Shown here one piece after another: positions 43,379-50,941 of a DNA stretch of 50,941 nt. Numbering within the stretch: position 1 is the first letter of the stretch; each line of letters opens with the position of its first letter. Position numbers and translations under genes: made by a program. The notes under the pieces were generated by a model that was given only the letters and a program-made list of their open reading frames with translations, was not told the DNA's origin and searched no databases. This DNA comes from Gammaproteobacteria bacterium (lineage in GTDB: Bacteria > Pseudomonadota > Gammaproteobacteria > UBA4575), in the NCBI GenBank assembly GCA_026706595.1, contig JAPOYL010000028.1, positions 1 to 50,941 of the forward strand, in the 5' to 3' direction.

Positions 43379-44908
43379 TTATCCGGTCACTACTTGAATC
43401 ATGAAGTTGCTGAGTGTCGCTGCCAGCAGCGTGATCACGGTCAAGCAGATGAGGTTCAGCCAGATGCCGGTTTTGCGCATCTGCTGTGAACTGATGTGTC
43501 CTGACCCGAAGACGATGGCATTGGGGGGTGTGGCAATCGGCAGCATGAACGCACAGCTTGCAGCGATCGATGCCGGGATGACGAGGGTGTAGGGATGGAT
43601 GCCAAGCGCCGGGGCAATGGCTGCCAGGACGGGCACCAGCGTCGCCGTTGTCGCCGTGTTTGAAGTCAGCTCGGTCAAGAATACCACCGCACTGATGACC
43701 GCCAGCAGGATCAGGAAAACCGGCAAAAACGACAGTCCCATGGCTTGGGCACCTATAAATTCCGTTACACCATTGGCCTTCACTGCAGCGGCCAGGCTCA
43801 ACCCTCCGCCCAGCAGCAGCAGGATCCCCCAGGGCAGGTTCTTGAGGTCCACCCACTGCAGGATGAATTGCCCGGAATGGCTCCTGGCCGGGAGGATGAA
43901 AAGTAGCACCGCTGCGAAGATCGCAATACCTGAATCCGTAAGTCCGGCGAGCGGGACAAAAACATGGCCGAACAGGGAAATCTCGGCATGCTGCAAAGGG
44001 GTGCGCCCAAGCCACATCAAGACGGTGAAGGCAAATACGCCTAGCACGGCCTTCTCCTCATAGTCCATGGCGCCAAGTGAGCGCATTTTCTCCTTCAGGG
44101 AGTCCGCCGAACCTGAAAGCTGCACGGTGTCGACCTTGTAGATGACCTTGGTCAGCAGCCACCAGCTCAGGGGTAGCAGCACCAGCACGATCGGCACGCC
44201 GATCTTCGACCATTCGAAAAAGCTGATGTCCTGCTGGTAAGGAGCATCGATCGCATCGCGCACAAACGAAACCACGAATGAGTTGGGAATCGTGCCGATG
44301 ACTGTCGAGATTCCGCCGATGGAAGCGGCATAGGCAATGCTCAGCATGATGCAGGTCGCAAATGCGTGTCCGGGATGCCCGTCTTCACCGGGATTTCCAT
44401 TAAACAGGACCAGGCTGATGACACTCAGCCCGATCGGCAACATCATGGCCGTCGTTGCCGTGTTGGAGATGAACGCACTCAGGAATGCGGTGGCCAGCAT
44501 GAACCCCCCGACGATGCGTGCCGGGGAATTTCCAACCCGGCTCAGAATTCCAAGTGCGATCCGCCTGTCCAGCCCCCAGCGCTGGATGGCCGTTGCGATC
44601 AGAAACCCGCCCAGCAGTAAAAATATGATATGGGAGGCGTAGGGCGCGGTTGCGTCACGGATCGAAGCGACACCGAATACTGGGAAAAGCGCAATGGGCA
44701 GCAGCGCCGTCACGCGGATGTCCACTGCTTCTGTCAGCCACCAGATCGCCATCCAAACTAGCATGGCCAGTGTGGCCTTGGCCGGATGATCCAGGGGCGC
44801 CAGATCGCCCGCCCCGGAGACAAACTGGTCCGGCATCAGGAGATAGACGATCAGCGCACCCACCGGCCCGGCGACCAGGTAGATGAGCTTGCGTCGGGTG
44901 GTTGTCAT
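43379..44908 (-). CDS. Divalent anion:Na+ symporter (DASS/SLC13)
   Basis: The protein is 509 aa with about 11-12 membrane helices. The two Ser-Asn-Thr motifs of the family, which bind Na+ and the carboxylate, are present: SNTATTAMMLPIGL in the first half and TSNTATTATLVPVL in the second. Substrates in the family are C4-dicarboxylates, citrate or sulfate. Adjacent to a carboxylic-acid lyase gene in the convergent orientation, so a dicarboxylate is plausible, but sulfate cannot be excluded. Confidence 0.9.
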   Translation of the reverse strand: MTTTRRKLIYLVAGPVGALIVYLLMPDQFVSGAGDLAPLDHPAKATLAMLVWMAIWWLTEAVDIRVTALLPIALFPVFGVASIRDATAPYASHIIFLLLGGFLIATAIQRWGLDRRIALGILSRVGNSPARIVGGFMLATAFLSAFISNTATTAMMLPIGLSVISLVLFNGNPGEDGHPGHAFATCIMLSIAYAASIGGISTVIGTIPNSFVVSFVRDAIDAPYQQDISFFEWSKIGVPIVLVLLPLSWWLLTKVIYKVDTVQLSGSADSLKEKMRSLGAMDYEEKAVLGVFAFTVLMWLGRTPLQHAEISLFGHVFVPLAGLTDSGIAIFAAVLLFILPARSHSGQFILQWVDLKNLPWGILLLLGGGLSLAAAVKANGVTEFIGAQAMGLSFLPVFLILLAVISAVVFLTELTSNTATTATLVPVLAAIAPALGIHPYTLVIPASIAASCAFMLPIATPPNAIVFGSGHISSQQMRKTGIWLNLICLTVITLLAATLSNFMIQVVTG

Positions 44909-44986
44909 ATATCGATTGTCTGCAGTTTGGTATTATTTTACGGGTCTGCTGAAAGTGAAACGCCGGTTGTGTCCGGCCTCCCCCCA

Positions 44987-46012
44987 ATGACAGAAAACAC
45001 CGTACAGATGCTCGATACCCTATCACGGCCGGTCCGCGATCTCAGGATTTCGGTGACCGACCGCTGCAATTTTCGTTGCACCTACTGTATGCCCAAGGAA
45101 GTGTTTAACAGCAATTATGAATTTTTACACAGGGAACAGTTGCTGACTTTCGAGGAAATCACGCGGTTGGCACGGATTTTCGCCTTGCTGGGGGTCAGAA
45201 AGGTCAGGCTGACGGGAGGTGAGCCACTGTTGCGCAAGAACCTGGCGGTATTGATCGAGCATCTGGCAGCTATTGATGCCATCGAAGACATCAGTCTGAC
45301 CACGAACGGTGTGCTGCTTACCCAAGACAGGGCCAGGCAACTCAGAAATGCGGGCTTGAACCGCATCACGATCAGCCTGGACACCCTGGATGTCGCTACC
45401 TTCAGATCGATCAGCAACGCAGATTTCGGCCCGGACCTGGTGCTTCGGGCCATTGATGAAGCAGAAGCCGCGGGTCTGGCACCTGTCAAGCTCAACATGG
45501 TGGTAAAGAAAGGCGCCAATGAAAGCTCCATTTTGTCCATGGCACGGCATTTCCACGACAGCGGCAAGATCGTCCGCTTTATTGAATACATGGATGTCGG
45601 ACACACGAATCAATGGAATCTGGACGACGTGTATACCGCAGCGGAAATTGTCAGTGAGCTTCGCAAGGAATTCGACATTGAACCGGCTGAACCCAATTAC
45701 AGGGGTGAAGTGGCCAAACGCTGGCGTTACAAAGACGGTGGCGGGGAGGTCGGCATTATCGCCTCTGTGACACAGCCTTTTTGTCAGGATTGCACACGGG
45801 CGAGACTGTCTGCTGAAGGAAAACTGTATACCTGCCTGTTCGCGACCCAGGGCCGGGACTTGCGGCATCTGTTGCGCGAAGGAGCCAGTGACAAGTATAT
45901 TGCAGGTGTAGTAGGGAAGGTTTGGTCAAAGCGTGACGATCGTTATTCGGAAACCCGAACTTCGGAATCGCCCTTACTCCCTAAAATAGAAATGTCGTAT
46001 ATTGGCGGATAG
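44987..46012 (+). CDS. moaA: GTP 3',8-cyclase, molybdenum cofactor synthesis
   Basis: MoaA is a radical SAM enzyme that starts molybdopterin synthesis from GTP. The protein is 341 aa from ATG 44987. The SAM cluster is CNFRCTYC; the second cluster is C-x2-C-x13-C (FCQDCTRARLSAEGKLYTC). LTGGEPLLRK and TTNGVLL follow the radical SAM pattern, and the protein ends in the required GG (SYIGG). With mobAB and the MoeB-like gene it shows the organism makes Mo enzymes, but the genes are scattered. Confidence 0.95.
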   Translation: MTENTVQMLDTLSRPVRDLRISVTDRCNFRCTYCMPKEVFNSNYEFLHREQLLTFEEITRLARIFALLGVRKVRLTGGEPLLRKNLAVLIEHLAAIDAIEDISLTTNGVLLTQDRARQLRNAGLNRITISLDTLDVATFRSISNADFGPDLVLRAIDEAEAAGLAPVKLNMVVKKGANESSILSMARHFHDSGKIVRFIEYMDVGHTNQWNLDDVYTAAEIVSELRKEFDIEPAEPNYRGEVAKRWRYKDGGGEVGIIASVTQPFCQDCTRARLSAEGKLYTCLFATQGRDLRHLLREGASDKYIAGVVGKVWSKRDDRYSETRTSESPLLPKIEMSYIGG

Positions 46013-46128
46013 CAGGGTTCTTGCCCGCAGGTTGATAAGAGCTTGATAGCTGGGATTCGCATTTGTTGCGAAGGCCGGGGTCCGGCTTGATGGTGGGACC
46101 GTGGTTGGCTTCTCGCCAGTAACAACGG

Positions 46129-46202
46129 GGCTAGGTGGCAGAGTGGTGATGCAGCGGCCTGCAAAGCCGTCTATACCGGTTCGATTCCGGTCCTAGCCTC
46201 CA
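46129..46202 (+). tRNA. tRNA-Cys (GCA)
   Basis: Acceptor GGCTAGG paired with CCTAGCC, discriminator T, encoded CCA. Anticodon stem CGGC/GCCG with loop CTGCAAA, anticodon GCA at 46161-46163; T arm with GGTTCGATTCC. It is 58 nt before tRNA-Leu. In E. coli this pair follows tRNA-Gly after pgsA. Confidence 0.97.
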
Positions 46203-46208
46203 TTGAAC

Positions 46209-46372
46209 TGTCCGAGCATGTCCGAAATAATCTAATAAAAGCTTGGCCTCCAGCACACTGGCCCGGGTGGCGGAATTGGTAGACGCAAGGGACTTAAAAT
46301 CCCTCGCCCGTATAGGGCTTGCCGGTTCGACTCCGGCCCCGGGCACCATTTGGACAGTCCAAGAATGTCCTA
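46209..46372 (+). repeat. Paired TGTCC repeats, 10-bp period, after both tRNAs
   Basis: TGTCCGA occurs at 46209 and 46219 after tRNA-Cys; AGTCCAA and TGTCCTA occur at 46356 and 46366 after tRNA-Leu. Both pairs have a 10-bp period and lie within 18 nt of the CCA. Such repeats flank many tRNA-borne P4-type elements and are likely arm sites. The match suggests both tRNAs were used as targets. Confidence 0.5.
46261..46348 (+). tRNA. tRNA-Leu (UAA), island target
   Basis: Acceptor GCCCGGG/CCCGGGC, discriminator A, encoded CCA. Anticodon stem AGGGA/TCCCT, loop CTTAAAA, anticodon TAA at 46295-46297; long variable arm (CGCCCGTATAGGGCTTG), as expected for Leu. Its 3' end is repeated at 49896, so it was the integration target of the element that follows. 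Confidence 0.97.
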
Positions 46373-46382
46373 AGAAATCCGA

Positions 46383-46417
46383 TAACGTACGATTAACTCT
46401 TAAAGTATAGTACGTTA
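46383..46417. repeat. Inverted repeat downstream of tRNA-Leu
   Basis: TAACGTAC (46383-46390) and GTACGTTA (46410-46417) form a perfect 8-bp inverted repeat with a 19-nt spacer, between the arm-like repeats and the integrase remnant. It may be an excisionase or repressor site of the dead element. Confidence 0.4.
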
Positions 46418-46523
46418 CATAAACTTCTTAGTTTTTTCTGTCCGAAGAGGTTTGTTGACATCCAGGAAAAATGACGGTGCTTTTGTCGGTATCTCGGTTC
46501 AATTCTAAAAAATACTGTCAAAA

Positions 46524-46874
46524 TTGGCCCTCACCAATACACGCATCAAGGCAGCAAAATCCCGCTCCGGCAACTACAAAATGGCCGACGGCGGAGGTAT
46601 GTATCTGCTAGTCAAAAAGGACGGACACAAGTACTGGCGCCTGGACTGCCGGTTTCGCGGCAAACGTAAGACCCTGGCCCGACAGGTGGATGAGTTTGAA
46701 GTAGTCGTCCGCCAGTGGTGGGAGCATTGCAGAAGTGTCTGAACACCAGATCATGCGGTCAATGTGTCCAGACTACTAGAAGCCAAGGCCTTTAGAGATT
46801 TGGACCACCTGTCAATCGATGAGATCACGCCCCAAAGAGTCATTTTACGGTGTCTCCGCGCCCGGTCGCACGTG
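46524..46874 (+). pseudogene. Truncated P4-type integrase remnant
   Basis: From TTG 46524 about 55 codons match the DUF4102 integrase start (LTNTRIKAAKSRSGNYKMAD, GGGMYLLVKKDGHKYWRLD, RFRGKRKTLA). The frame then degrades and stops at 46742. In the same frame, from about 46790, FRDLDHLSIDEITPQRVI matches the start of the core-binding domain of such integrases; after about 46874 the match is lost. So the middle and the whole catalytic domain are deleted. The start codon seems to be TTG instead of ATG. It sits 175 nt after tRNA-Leu, where an island integrase is expected. Confidence 0.8.
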
Positions 46875-46914
46875 ATCTTTTGGTCTTGGGAAGCGGCCTG
46901 TTCCCCGGGAGAAA

Positions 46915-49563
46915 CTACCAGCGCAATGTGGCATGCAGCAGCACCCGGTGTTCGACCGATTGATGGCTGCGGGCGGGTTCCCTGCGCGTAGCATCGAGGC
47001 TCAGTTCCGGGCTGCCGGAGTCGGCCACGGCCCGCAGGCGCCAGCCGACACGCCAGTCGTGCGCTGTGTCCGAGAGCCCGAAGCCTAGGTTCGGAATGGC
47101 AGTGAAGCCACCACCGAAGGCTGCCAGGCCGTAGCCAAGTTCGCCCTCCAGGCGGCTCGCCGCCTGCAAGCTTGCCGGAGTGTCATTGACGGGTCCGACC
47201 AGGGTCTGGCGGGTGAGCAACGCATCTAGGCCCCCTGAAGGCGAGATGCCCCAGACCTGGGCCAGGGTGAGCGAGAGGCCGCGGTCGCTGGCTGGGTGCG
47301 GGTCCCAGGCCAGCGCGGCACTGGCGCTCCATTCGTCGAAGCCGCCGCGCTCGTGGGTGACTAGCGCACGCGCCTTCAGGTCCAGCTGCAACCCGTTCCT
47401 TGGATCAGTAAAGGCAAGGCCGGTGGCGAGATAGGCACCGAAGCCGGTTTCGGCCTCGCCGCCATCAAGGCGCAGGCCGATCTCAAGTGTCGGCGTGAGG
47501 ACCGAGCCATGTTCATTCAGGACAAAGGGATGCTCGCCCTCGAGGGCACCTCGCACCTGCCAGGTCTCGGCACGAGTCCTGGGCAGGTGACCGGCTGCAG
47601 TATTAACCTCATCGGATTCGGTCTGCGTGAACCGGGCATCGCCTTTCATGGCCAGGCGCAGGCCGTCTTCGGGCCTGAGCAGTTCACTGCGGATTCCGGC
47701 TGCACCCATCATGAGGGTCAGGTCGGTACGCAGATCGGGGCGGTCTTCGGTATCCAGCTTCATGCGGCCCTCGCCGTAGCCAGCCGTGACCCACCCCGAA
47801 AGGTGATCATTGAACGTCATGCCGGCATAGGGATAGAGCCCAGTCAGGGTGGAGTAGAGCTTGCCGGAAGGACTGGAGTCCTGTCGGTAGCGGCCGGTGC
47901 CCCTTGAACGGCCCAGGGCAAATCCGGCTGTGAAGGGGCCGGTCCCTGAAGCCCAGTCGGCCCCCACAAAGGCGCTCATGACCTCGCCGTCGAGGTCCAG
48001 GCCGTCCTCGCGGCCATCAAAGCCGGTGATGGCGGTGCGGCCCCAGAGTGCGGCGAGGCCGTGACCTTCACCGGGTTCCGCCGTCAGGACAAACGAGGAA
48101 GCGGCCAGCAGATCGCGCGGGGAGCCGGTGGGAGAAGAAAGAGTAGAGAGAGTGGAAAGACCGGGCCGGGCACCATCATCATGGAACCCGAAGCCTTCTG
48201 TTGCAGTGTGTATAGACGTTCCGGGAGAATCAGTGCGCCACGCCAGGGCCTGTCCAGCCAGTGCCATCTCGGTCCCTGCGGTGTGTGAGGCCGACAGGCG
48301 GGCCGTCACGGCATCCACCACTTGATCCGTTACCGTGCGTCCGAAGCGCGCCAGCCAGGCATCGGTCAGCTTGTCTGGCGTGTGATTGGTGACCGTCTGG
48401 TTCGAGAAAGGGGCCACCAGAACGCCGTTGGTGCCCTGCAGCGTATTACCAGTATAGCTGACCGCCACCTCCTCCCCGGCGCGCACCGCCTCGGCTAGGG
48501 TCAATGTCACCGTGTTGGCGTTTATTACGATCGGAGTTCCCATGGTCAGTGCTACCGCGCTTGCTGCCACAGTTACTGAAAATTCGCTGGCAGGCGGCTG
48601 ATGCGCGACCTCGCTACTCAGTGGCTGGTCAAAGGTGAGTATCAGGATATTGCCGCTGACCGACGGCGCGGTCATGCTCATAGCCGGGGCGCGCAGCGCC
48701 GTGGCCGAGCCCGAGGCCGACCAGGGGCCGGAGCCCGCGCGGTTCGCCGCACGCACCTGCACTAGGTAGACAGTGTCGGGCTGAAGTCCGGTGATCGTGG
48801 ACGAGGTTGCGGTCCCGTCATAATCGTGGCCGCCGGCTTCATCTGCCTCGACCCAGTCGGTTTCGTCCATAGGGTTCGAACTCCCTGCATAGTAACGCAG
48901 GTCATAATCGCTAACGAGCCCTGGCGGGGCCGTCCAGCTCACCTGCAGGCTGCCCTCGGTCACGCCCGCACGCACTTTAGGTGCATCAGGGGCCCGGGGT
49001 GGCGAGAGCATTGGTCGTGAAGGTGCCGTGCTGTTGATGACACCATTGATACTGATCTTCCGAACGACGGCGTCCGTCGTCCATGTTCCGGTCGACGACG
49101 CCGTCCTGTACAGGCCTCGGTCCGCAAGGTCCCATCCCGATGCCCCGCCCGAGTCCTCAGCGGTTGAAGAAGTGTTACTGATGTCGCCGGTCCCTTCGAT
49201 CACCACGAAGTAGGTCGTGCCGGCCGACAGTACGGTATTGGGGGGCGCTGTGAAAGTATTTGTCCCGGTCGATACGGTCGGTGGATTGGTCAGGGTCGCG
49301 ACCGTTGTTGTGGCCGAAGGCAGTCCCGTCGCGAGCTTAACCGTCACACTGCCGCTCGGTGCTGTATTGAAACTCACTTCCACGCTTGTCAGAGTATAGC
49401 CGTGCTCGTTTGAGCCGGTCGTAAATCCCTGCGCGGCGTCGAAGCTAGGGAGGGTCGTGGCTCCAAGGGTAGGCTGCCCTAAATTGCTCACCAGCGTGGC
49501 GGCCTGAGCCGAGGCGGTGGCAATGAACAGGCTTGCCGCAGTAAAAACCGCTGCCAGCCTCAT
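46915..49563 (-). CDS. Fibronectin III/SwmB/autotransporter-barrel surface protein
   Basis: The protein is 882 aa from ATG 49563, with a Sec signal peptide MRLAAVFTAASLFIATASAQ. A choice-of-anchor-like beta domain (about 25-175, SFDAAQGFTTGSNEHGYTLT) is followed by a fibronectin III domain (about 195-290, SLQVSWTAPP, YLVQVRAANRAGSGPWS), a SwmB-type repeat (about 295-390, LILTFDQPLSSEV), a linker, and a C-terminal beta-barrel (about 520-882) ending in aromatic HATLRW. It would sit in the outer membrane with its passenger outside, perhaps for adhesion. The frame stays open through the homopolymer at 49603 up to 49722, so alternative N-termini exist. Confidence 0.85.
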   Translation of the reverse strand: MRLAAVFTAASLFIATASAQAATLVSNLGQPTLGATTLPSFDAAQGFTTGSNEHGYTLTSVEVSFNTAPSGSVTVKLATGLPSATTTVATLTNPPTVSTGTNTFTAPPNTVLSAGTTYFVVIEGTGDISNTSSTAEDSGGASGWDLADRGLYRTASSTGTWTTDAVVRKISINGVINSTAPSRPMLSPPRAPDAPKVRAGVTEGSLQVSWTAPPGLVSDYDLRYYAGSSNPMDETDWVEADEAGGHDYDGTATSSTITGLQPDTVYLVQVRAANRAGSGPWSASGSATALRAPAMSMTAPSVSGNILILTFDQPLSSEVAHQPPASEFSVTVAASAVALTMGTPIVINANTVTLTLAEAVRAGEEVAVSYTGNTLQGTNGVLVAPFSNQTVTNHTPDKLTDAWLARFGRTVTDQVVDAVTARLSASHTAGTEMALAGQALAWRTDSPGTSIHTATEGFGFHDDGARPGLSTLSTLSSPTGSPRDLLAASSFVLTAEPGEGHGLAALWGRTAITGFDGREDGLDLDGEVMSAFVGADWASGTGPFTAGFALGRSRGTGRYRQDSSPSGKLYSTLTGLYPYAGMTFNDHLSGWVTAGYGEGRMKLDTEDRPDLRTDLTLMMGAAGIRSELLRPEDGLRLAMKGDARFTQTESDEVNTAAGHLPRTRAETWQVRGALEGEHPFVLNEHGSVLTPTLEIGLRLDGGEAETGFGAYLATGLAFTDPRNGLQLDLKARALVTHERGGFDEWSASAALAWDPHPASDRGLSLTLAQVWGISPSGGLDALLTRQTLVGPVNDTPASLQAASRLEGELGYGLAAFGGGFTAIPNLGFGLSDTAHDWRVGWRLRAVADSGSPELSLDATRREPARSHQSVEHRVLLHATLRW

Positions 49564-49602
49564 GCGGGAACTATGCCTGAAGGCGGTTTCAGTACGAGAA
49601 TT

Positions 49603-49613
49603 GGGGGGGGGGG
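49603..49613. repeat. 11-base G/C homopolymer before the surface-protein gene
   Basis: Eleven G on the + strand (C on the coding strand), 40 nt upstream of the autotransporter ATG at 49563. Tracts of this length change by slippage. It lies in the leader of the most likely start, or inside the coding frame if translation begins at 49689 or 49722. Loss of one C would join the frame that opens at 49912 to the surface protein. Confidence 0.75.
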
Positions 49614-49895
49614 TGATCTGCCATGGCCGGGTTAGGTTCGGGCAAATCACGAACTGCGGGCGACGGAGTCCGCCGGACTTCAGTTTCATTGAGTTCCACC
49701 TCATACACGTTAGCAACGGCATAAGAGTACTTCATCGGGGTCATTACTTTCAATGATTCCCCAGCTGAGTGGCATGCCAAGTTAGGCCGCACCACTACGG
49801 TGTGCTCACCGAAAAGGGACTGTTCATTACCACGGGGCGGCTCACCAGGGATGCTGAACATGAAGCTGTGAGGGATGGGGCGCCAGCTATTCAAA

Positions 49896-49918
49896 TCCGG
49901 CCCCGGCACCATTTGAAC
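49896..49918 (+). repeat. Altered copy of the tRNA-Leu 3' end (att site)
   Basis: TCCGGCCCCGGCACCATTTG repeats 46332-46352 with one G missing. TTCAAA precedes it where the tRNA has TTCGAC. This is the far attachment site of the island. Confidence 0.7.
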
Positions 49919-50173
49919 GTTCTAAAAGCAAGGGTATAGATGATTTCTTGTGTATCTCTTTTTGGGAATATGGTATTGTGTCGCCGGTGGTTGAAAAATC
50001 TCTGAAGCACTGAGAAGCAAATGAGGTAATCCAGAAGGAGCAATAACAACAAAATCACTTCTGTACCAGACCACCCGCCAGCGTGTGAAGTATTTGGCAA
50101 ACCCTTTCTCCTCTAGTTGGGTTATAAATTAAAACAACAAGCCAAAGCGGACCCGCAATGAAAGGCACTGATC

Positions 50174-50206
50174 AACCCGTCCATCGTGGCGGGTTTTGTT
50201 TTTTAT
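50174..50206 (+). terminator. Rho-independent terminator upstream of fur
   Basis: AACCCG (50174-50179), T, CC, loop ATCGT, GG, CGGGTT (50190-50195), then TTGTTTTTTATT. A strong + strand terminator with no clear gene before it; a small RNA from the gap could end here. Confidence 0.8.
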
Positions 50207-50295
50207 TGGTACACTGCAAACGTGCGTTTCACATGAAAAATGCTCCGTACGTGCGCTCCACGAAGATGATCTCTCAGGTATAGCAAGGGGCCCTG

Positions 50296-50712
50296 ATGGA
50301 AGACCAAGACCTTAGGCGAGCCGGTCTCAAAGTTACGTTTTCCAGGATGAAGATTCTGGAACTCCTTGAAAATTCTGAGAAAAGGCACATGAGTGCCGAA
50401 GACATCTACAAGGCCTTGTTGGATGTGGGCAAGGAAATCGGACTTGCGACCATCTACCGGGTACTCACGCAGTTCGAAGCTGCAGGCCTGGTCATCCGTC
50501 ACCACTTTGAAAGTGGTCAGGCGGTATTCGAACTGGAACGGGGCAGCCACCACGATCATCTTATTTGCGTGAAGTGTGGAAAGATTGTCGAATTTGTAGA
50601 CGAGTCGATCGAAACCAAGCAGGAACAGATTGCCGAGGAGAACGGTTTCAAAATCTCGGATCACTCGTTAATTATCTACGGGGTATGTAGCAACGAAAAC
50701 TGCCAGCAATGA
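50296..50712 (+). CDS. fur: Ferric uptake regulator
   Basis: Fur represses iron-uptake genes when loaded with Fe(II). The protein is 138 aa. An N-terminal winged helix (about 1-80: LRRAGLKVTFSRMKILELLE; IGLATIYRVLTQFEAAGLV) precedes the dimer domain with the SHHDHLICVKCGKI block (His and CxxC for metal) and a later CSNENC pair at the end. AAGGGG lies before ATG 50296. Length is typical for a Fur rather than Zur or PerR. Confidence 0.94.
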   Translation: MEDQDLRRAGLKVTFSRMKILELLENSEKRHMSAEDIYKALLDVGKEIGLATIYRVLTQFEAAGLVIRHHFESGQAVFELERGSHHDHLICVKCGKIVEFVDESIETKQEQIAEENGFKISDHSLIIYGVCSNENCQQ

Positions 50713-50784
50713 GCCGGCCTGAATCCTTGTTTCCTGGATTCGGACCCCGACCTTCAGGAAGAACGGCTTCGAACCACCTCGTCC

Positions 50785-50941
50785 ATGTCAAATACTGTCT
50801 TCCCCCCTGGCCCGACCGGTAAAGGCAAATTGGGCTGTTTGCCGGAGATGCGTCAAAATCCCATGGCATTTCTGGAAAACGTCGCAGCGGAGTACGGCGG
50901 AATTGCCCGTATCAACATGGGCGCGTACTACTCGTATCTGG
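50785..50941 (+). CDS. Cytochrome P450, N-terminal part (cut by the window)
   Basis: Only 52 codons are seen: MSNTVFPPGPTGKGKLGCLP followed by EMRQNPMAFLENVAAEYGG. The Pro-rich PPGPTGKGKLG start, then the FLxxxAxxYG pattern and GAYYSYL, are typical of soluble P450 monooxygenases. No signal peptide or membrane anchor precedes it. The haem-binding Cys lies outside the window. The substrate cannot be told. Confidence 0.75.
   Translation, partial: MSNTVFPPGPTGKGKLGCLPEMRQNPMAFLENVAAEYGGIARINMGAYYSYL

Larger units (their letters stand above)
46332..49918. mobile_element. Remnant of a small genomic island in tRNA-Leu
   Basis: Bounded by the tRNA-Leu 3' end (TCCGGCCCCGGGCACCATTTG at 46332) and an imperfect copy lacking one G at 49896. 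Inside are an integrase pseudogene and one surface-protein gene. The integrase is broken and one att copy is altered, so the island is fixed in place. Confidence 0.7.
49564..50295. other. Gap between the surface-protein gene and fur
   Basis: Contains, in order, the homopolymer (49603-49613), a stretch whose minus-strand frame 49589-49912 is open but has no ribosome site, the att copy (49896-49918), a 250-bp region with no gene, and the terminator (50174-50206). The region near 50030 has AAGGAG but no start codon behind it. Confidence 0.4.

Noticed and set aside
46764-46991. Open frame after the integrase remnant
   Set aside because: Only its start matches integrase; the rest runs antisense into the surface-protein gene, so it is part of the pseudogene.
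49589-49912. Open minus-strand frame of 107 codons starting in the att copy
   Set aside because: No ribosome site, starts inside tRNA-derived DNA, ends just after the homopolymer; kept only as a possible partner of a frameshift switch.
1-50941. CRISPR arrays, rRNA genes, intact insertion sequences
   Set aside because: No regularly spaced repeats, no rRNA signature and no transposase were seen on reading both strands.

Overview
The window is about 51 kb of a moderately GC-rich genome, by eye mostly core genome of a free-living or host-associated gammaproteobacterium. Several blocks match the order seen in that class: rne divergent from rluC; rluC-sppA-yceD-rpmF-plsX-fabH; and uvrC-pgsA followed by tRNA-Gly. 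A standalone sulfate adenylyltransferase of the sulfur-oxidiser type and a CbbO/NorD-like von Willebrand protein suggest a sulfur-oxidising, possibly autotrophic lineage. This is inference; no rRNA or soxXYZ/dsr/aprAB genes lie in view.

Layout. (a) 1-2000: the end of an integrated element, with two small unknown proteins and an intact P4-type tyrosine recombinase whose upstream region carries three pairs of 10-11 bp phased repeats. (b) 2158-14621: core genes for pyrimidine synthesis (dihydroorotase), RNA processing (rne, rluC), ribosome and phospholipid/fatty-acid synthesis (yceD, rpmF, plsX, fabH, pgsA) and DNA repair (family 5 uracil glycosylase, uvrC), ending in tRNA-Gly(GCC). (c) 14782-23600: an MFS carrier fused to a degenerate acyltransferase domain, ferredoxin, Dps, a DUF2182 membrane protein beside two DUF1326 paralogues (one cytoplasmic, one Tat-exported), an M23 endopeptidase, sat and a GlcG/HbpS-like protein. 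(d) 23640-25000: a self-contained fic gene under a palindrome-rich promoter, with a C-terminal fragment of an unknown gene downstream. (e) 25011-46012: CbiX-type chelatase, MBL hydrolase, Mug, DsbB, a MetX-family acyltransferase, citrate synthase, molybdenum cofactor genes (mobAB, a MoeB-like enzyme, moaA), MazG-like, TraB-like, tail-specific protease, a J-domain/CbbO-like/aminotransferase operon, and transporters. (f) 46129-46348: tRNA-Cys(GCA) and tRNA-Leu(UAA). (g) 46349-49918: the remnant of a small island in tRNA-Leu, holding an integrase pseudogene and a large fibronectin/SwmB/autotransporter protein preceded by an 11-base G/C homopolymer. (h) 50174 to the end: terminator, fur and the start of a cytochrome P450 gene.

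The most striking points are: the possible phase-variable surface protein in a decayed tRNA-Leu island with both attachment-site copies still visible; the DUF1326 pair with conserved CxCx3CxC motif placed on both sides of the membrane next to a Met-rich DUF2182 protein; the Fic gene whose -10 box lies inside a palindrome repeated upstream; the acyltransferase-like domain that has lost its catalytic motif; and the pgsA-Gly-Cys-Leu tRNA array of enterobacteria split here by 31 kb. All assignments come from reading motifs in the translated sequence; no database search was run.
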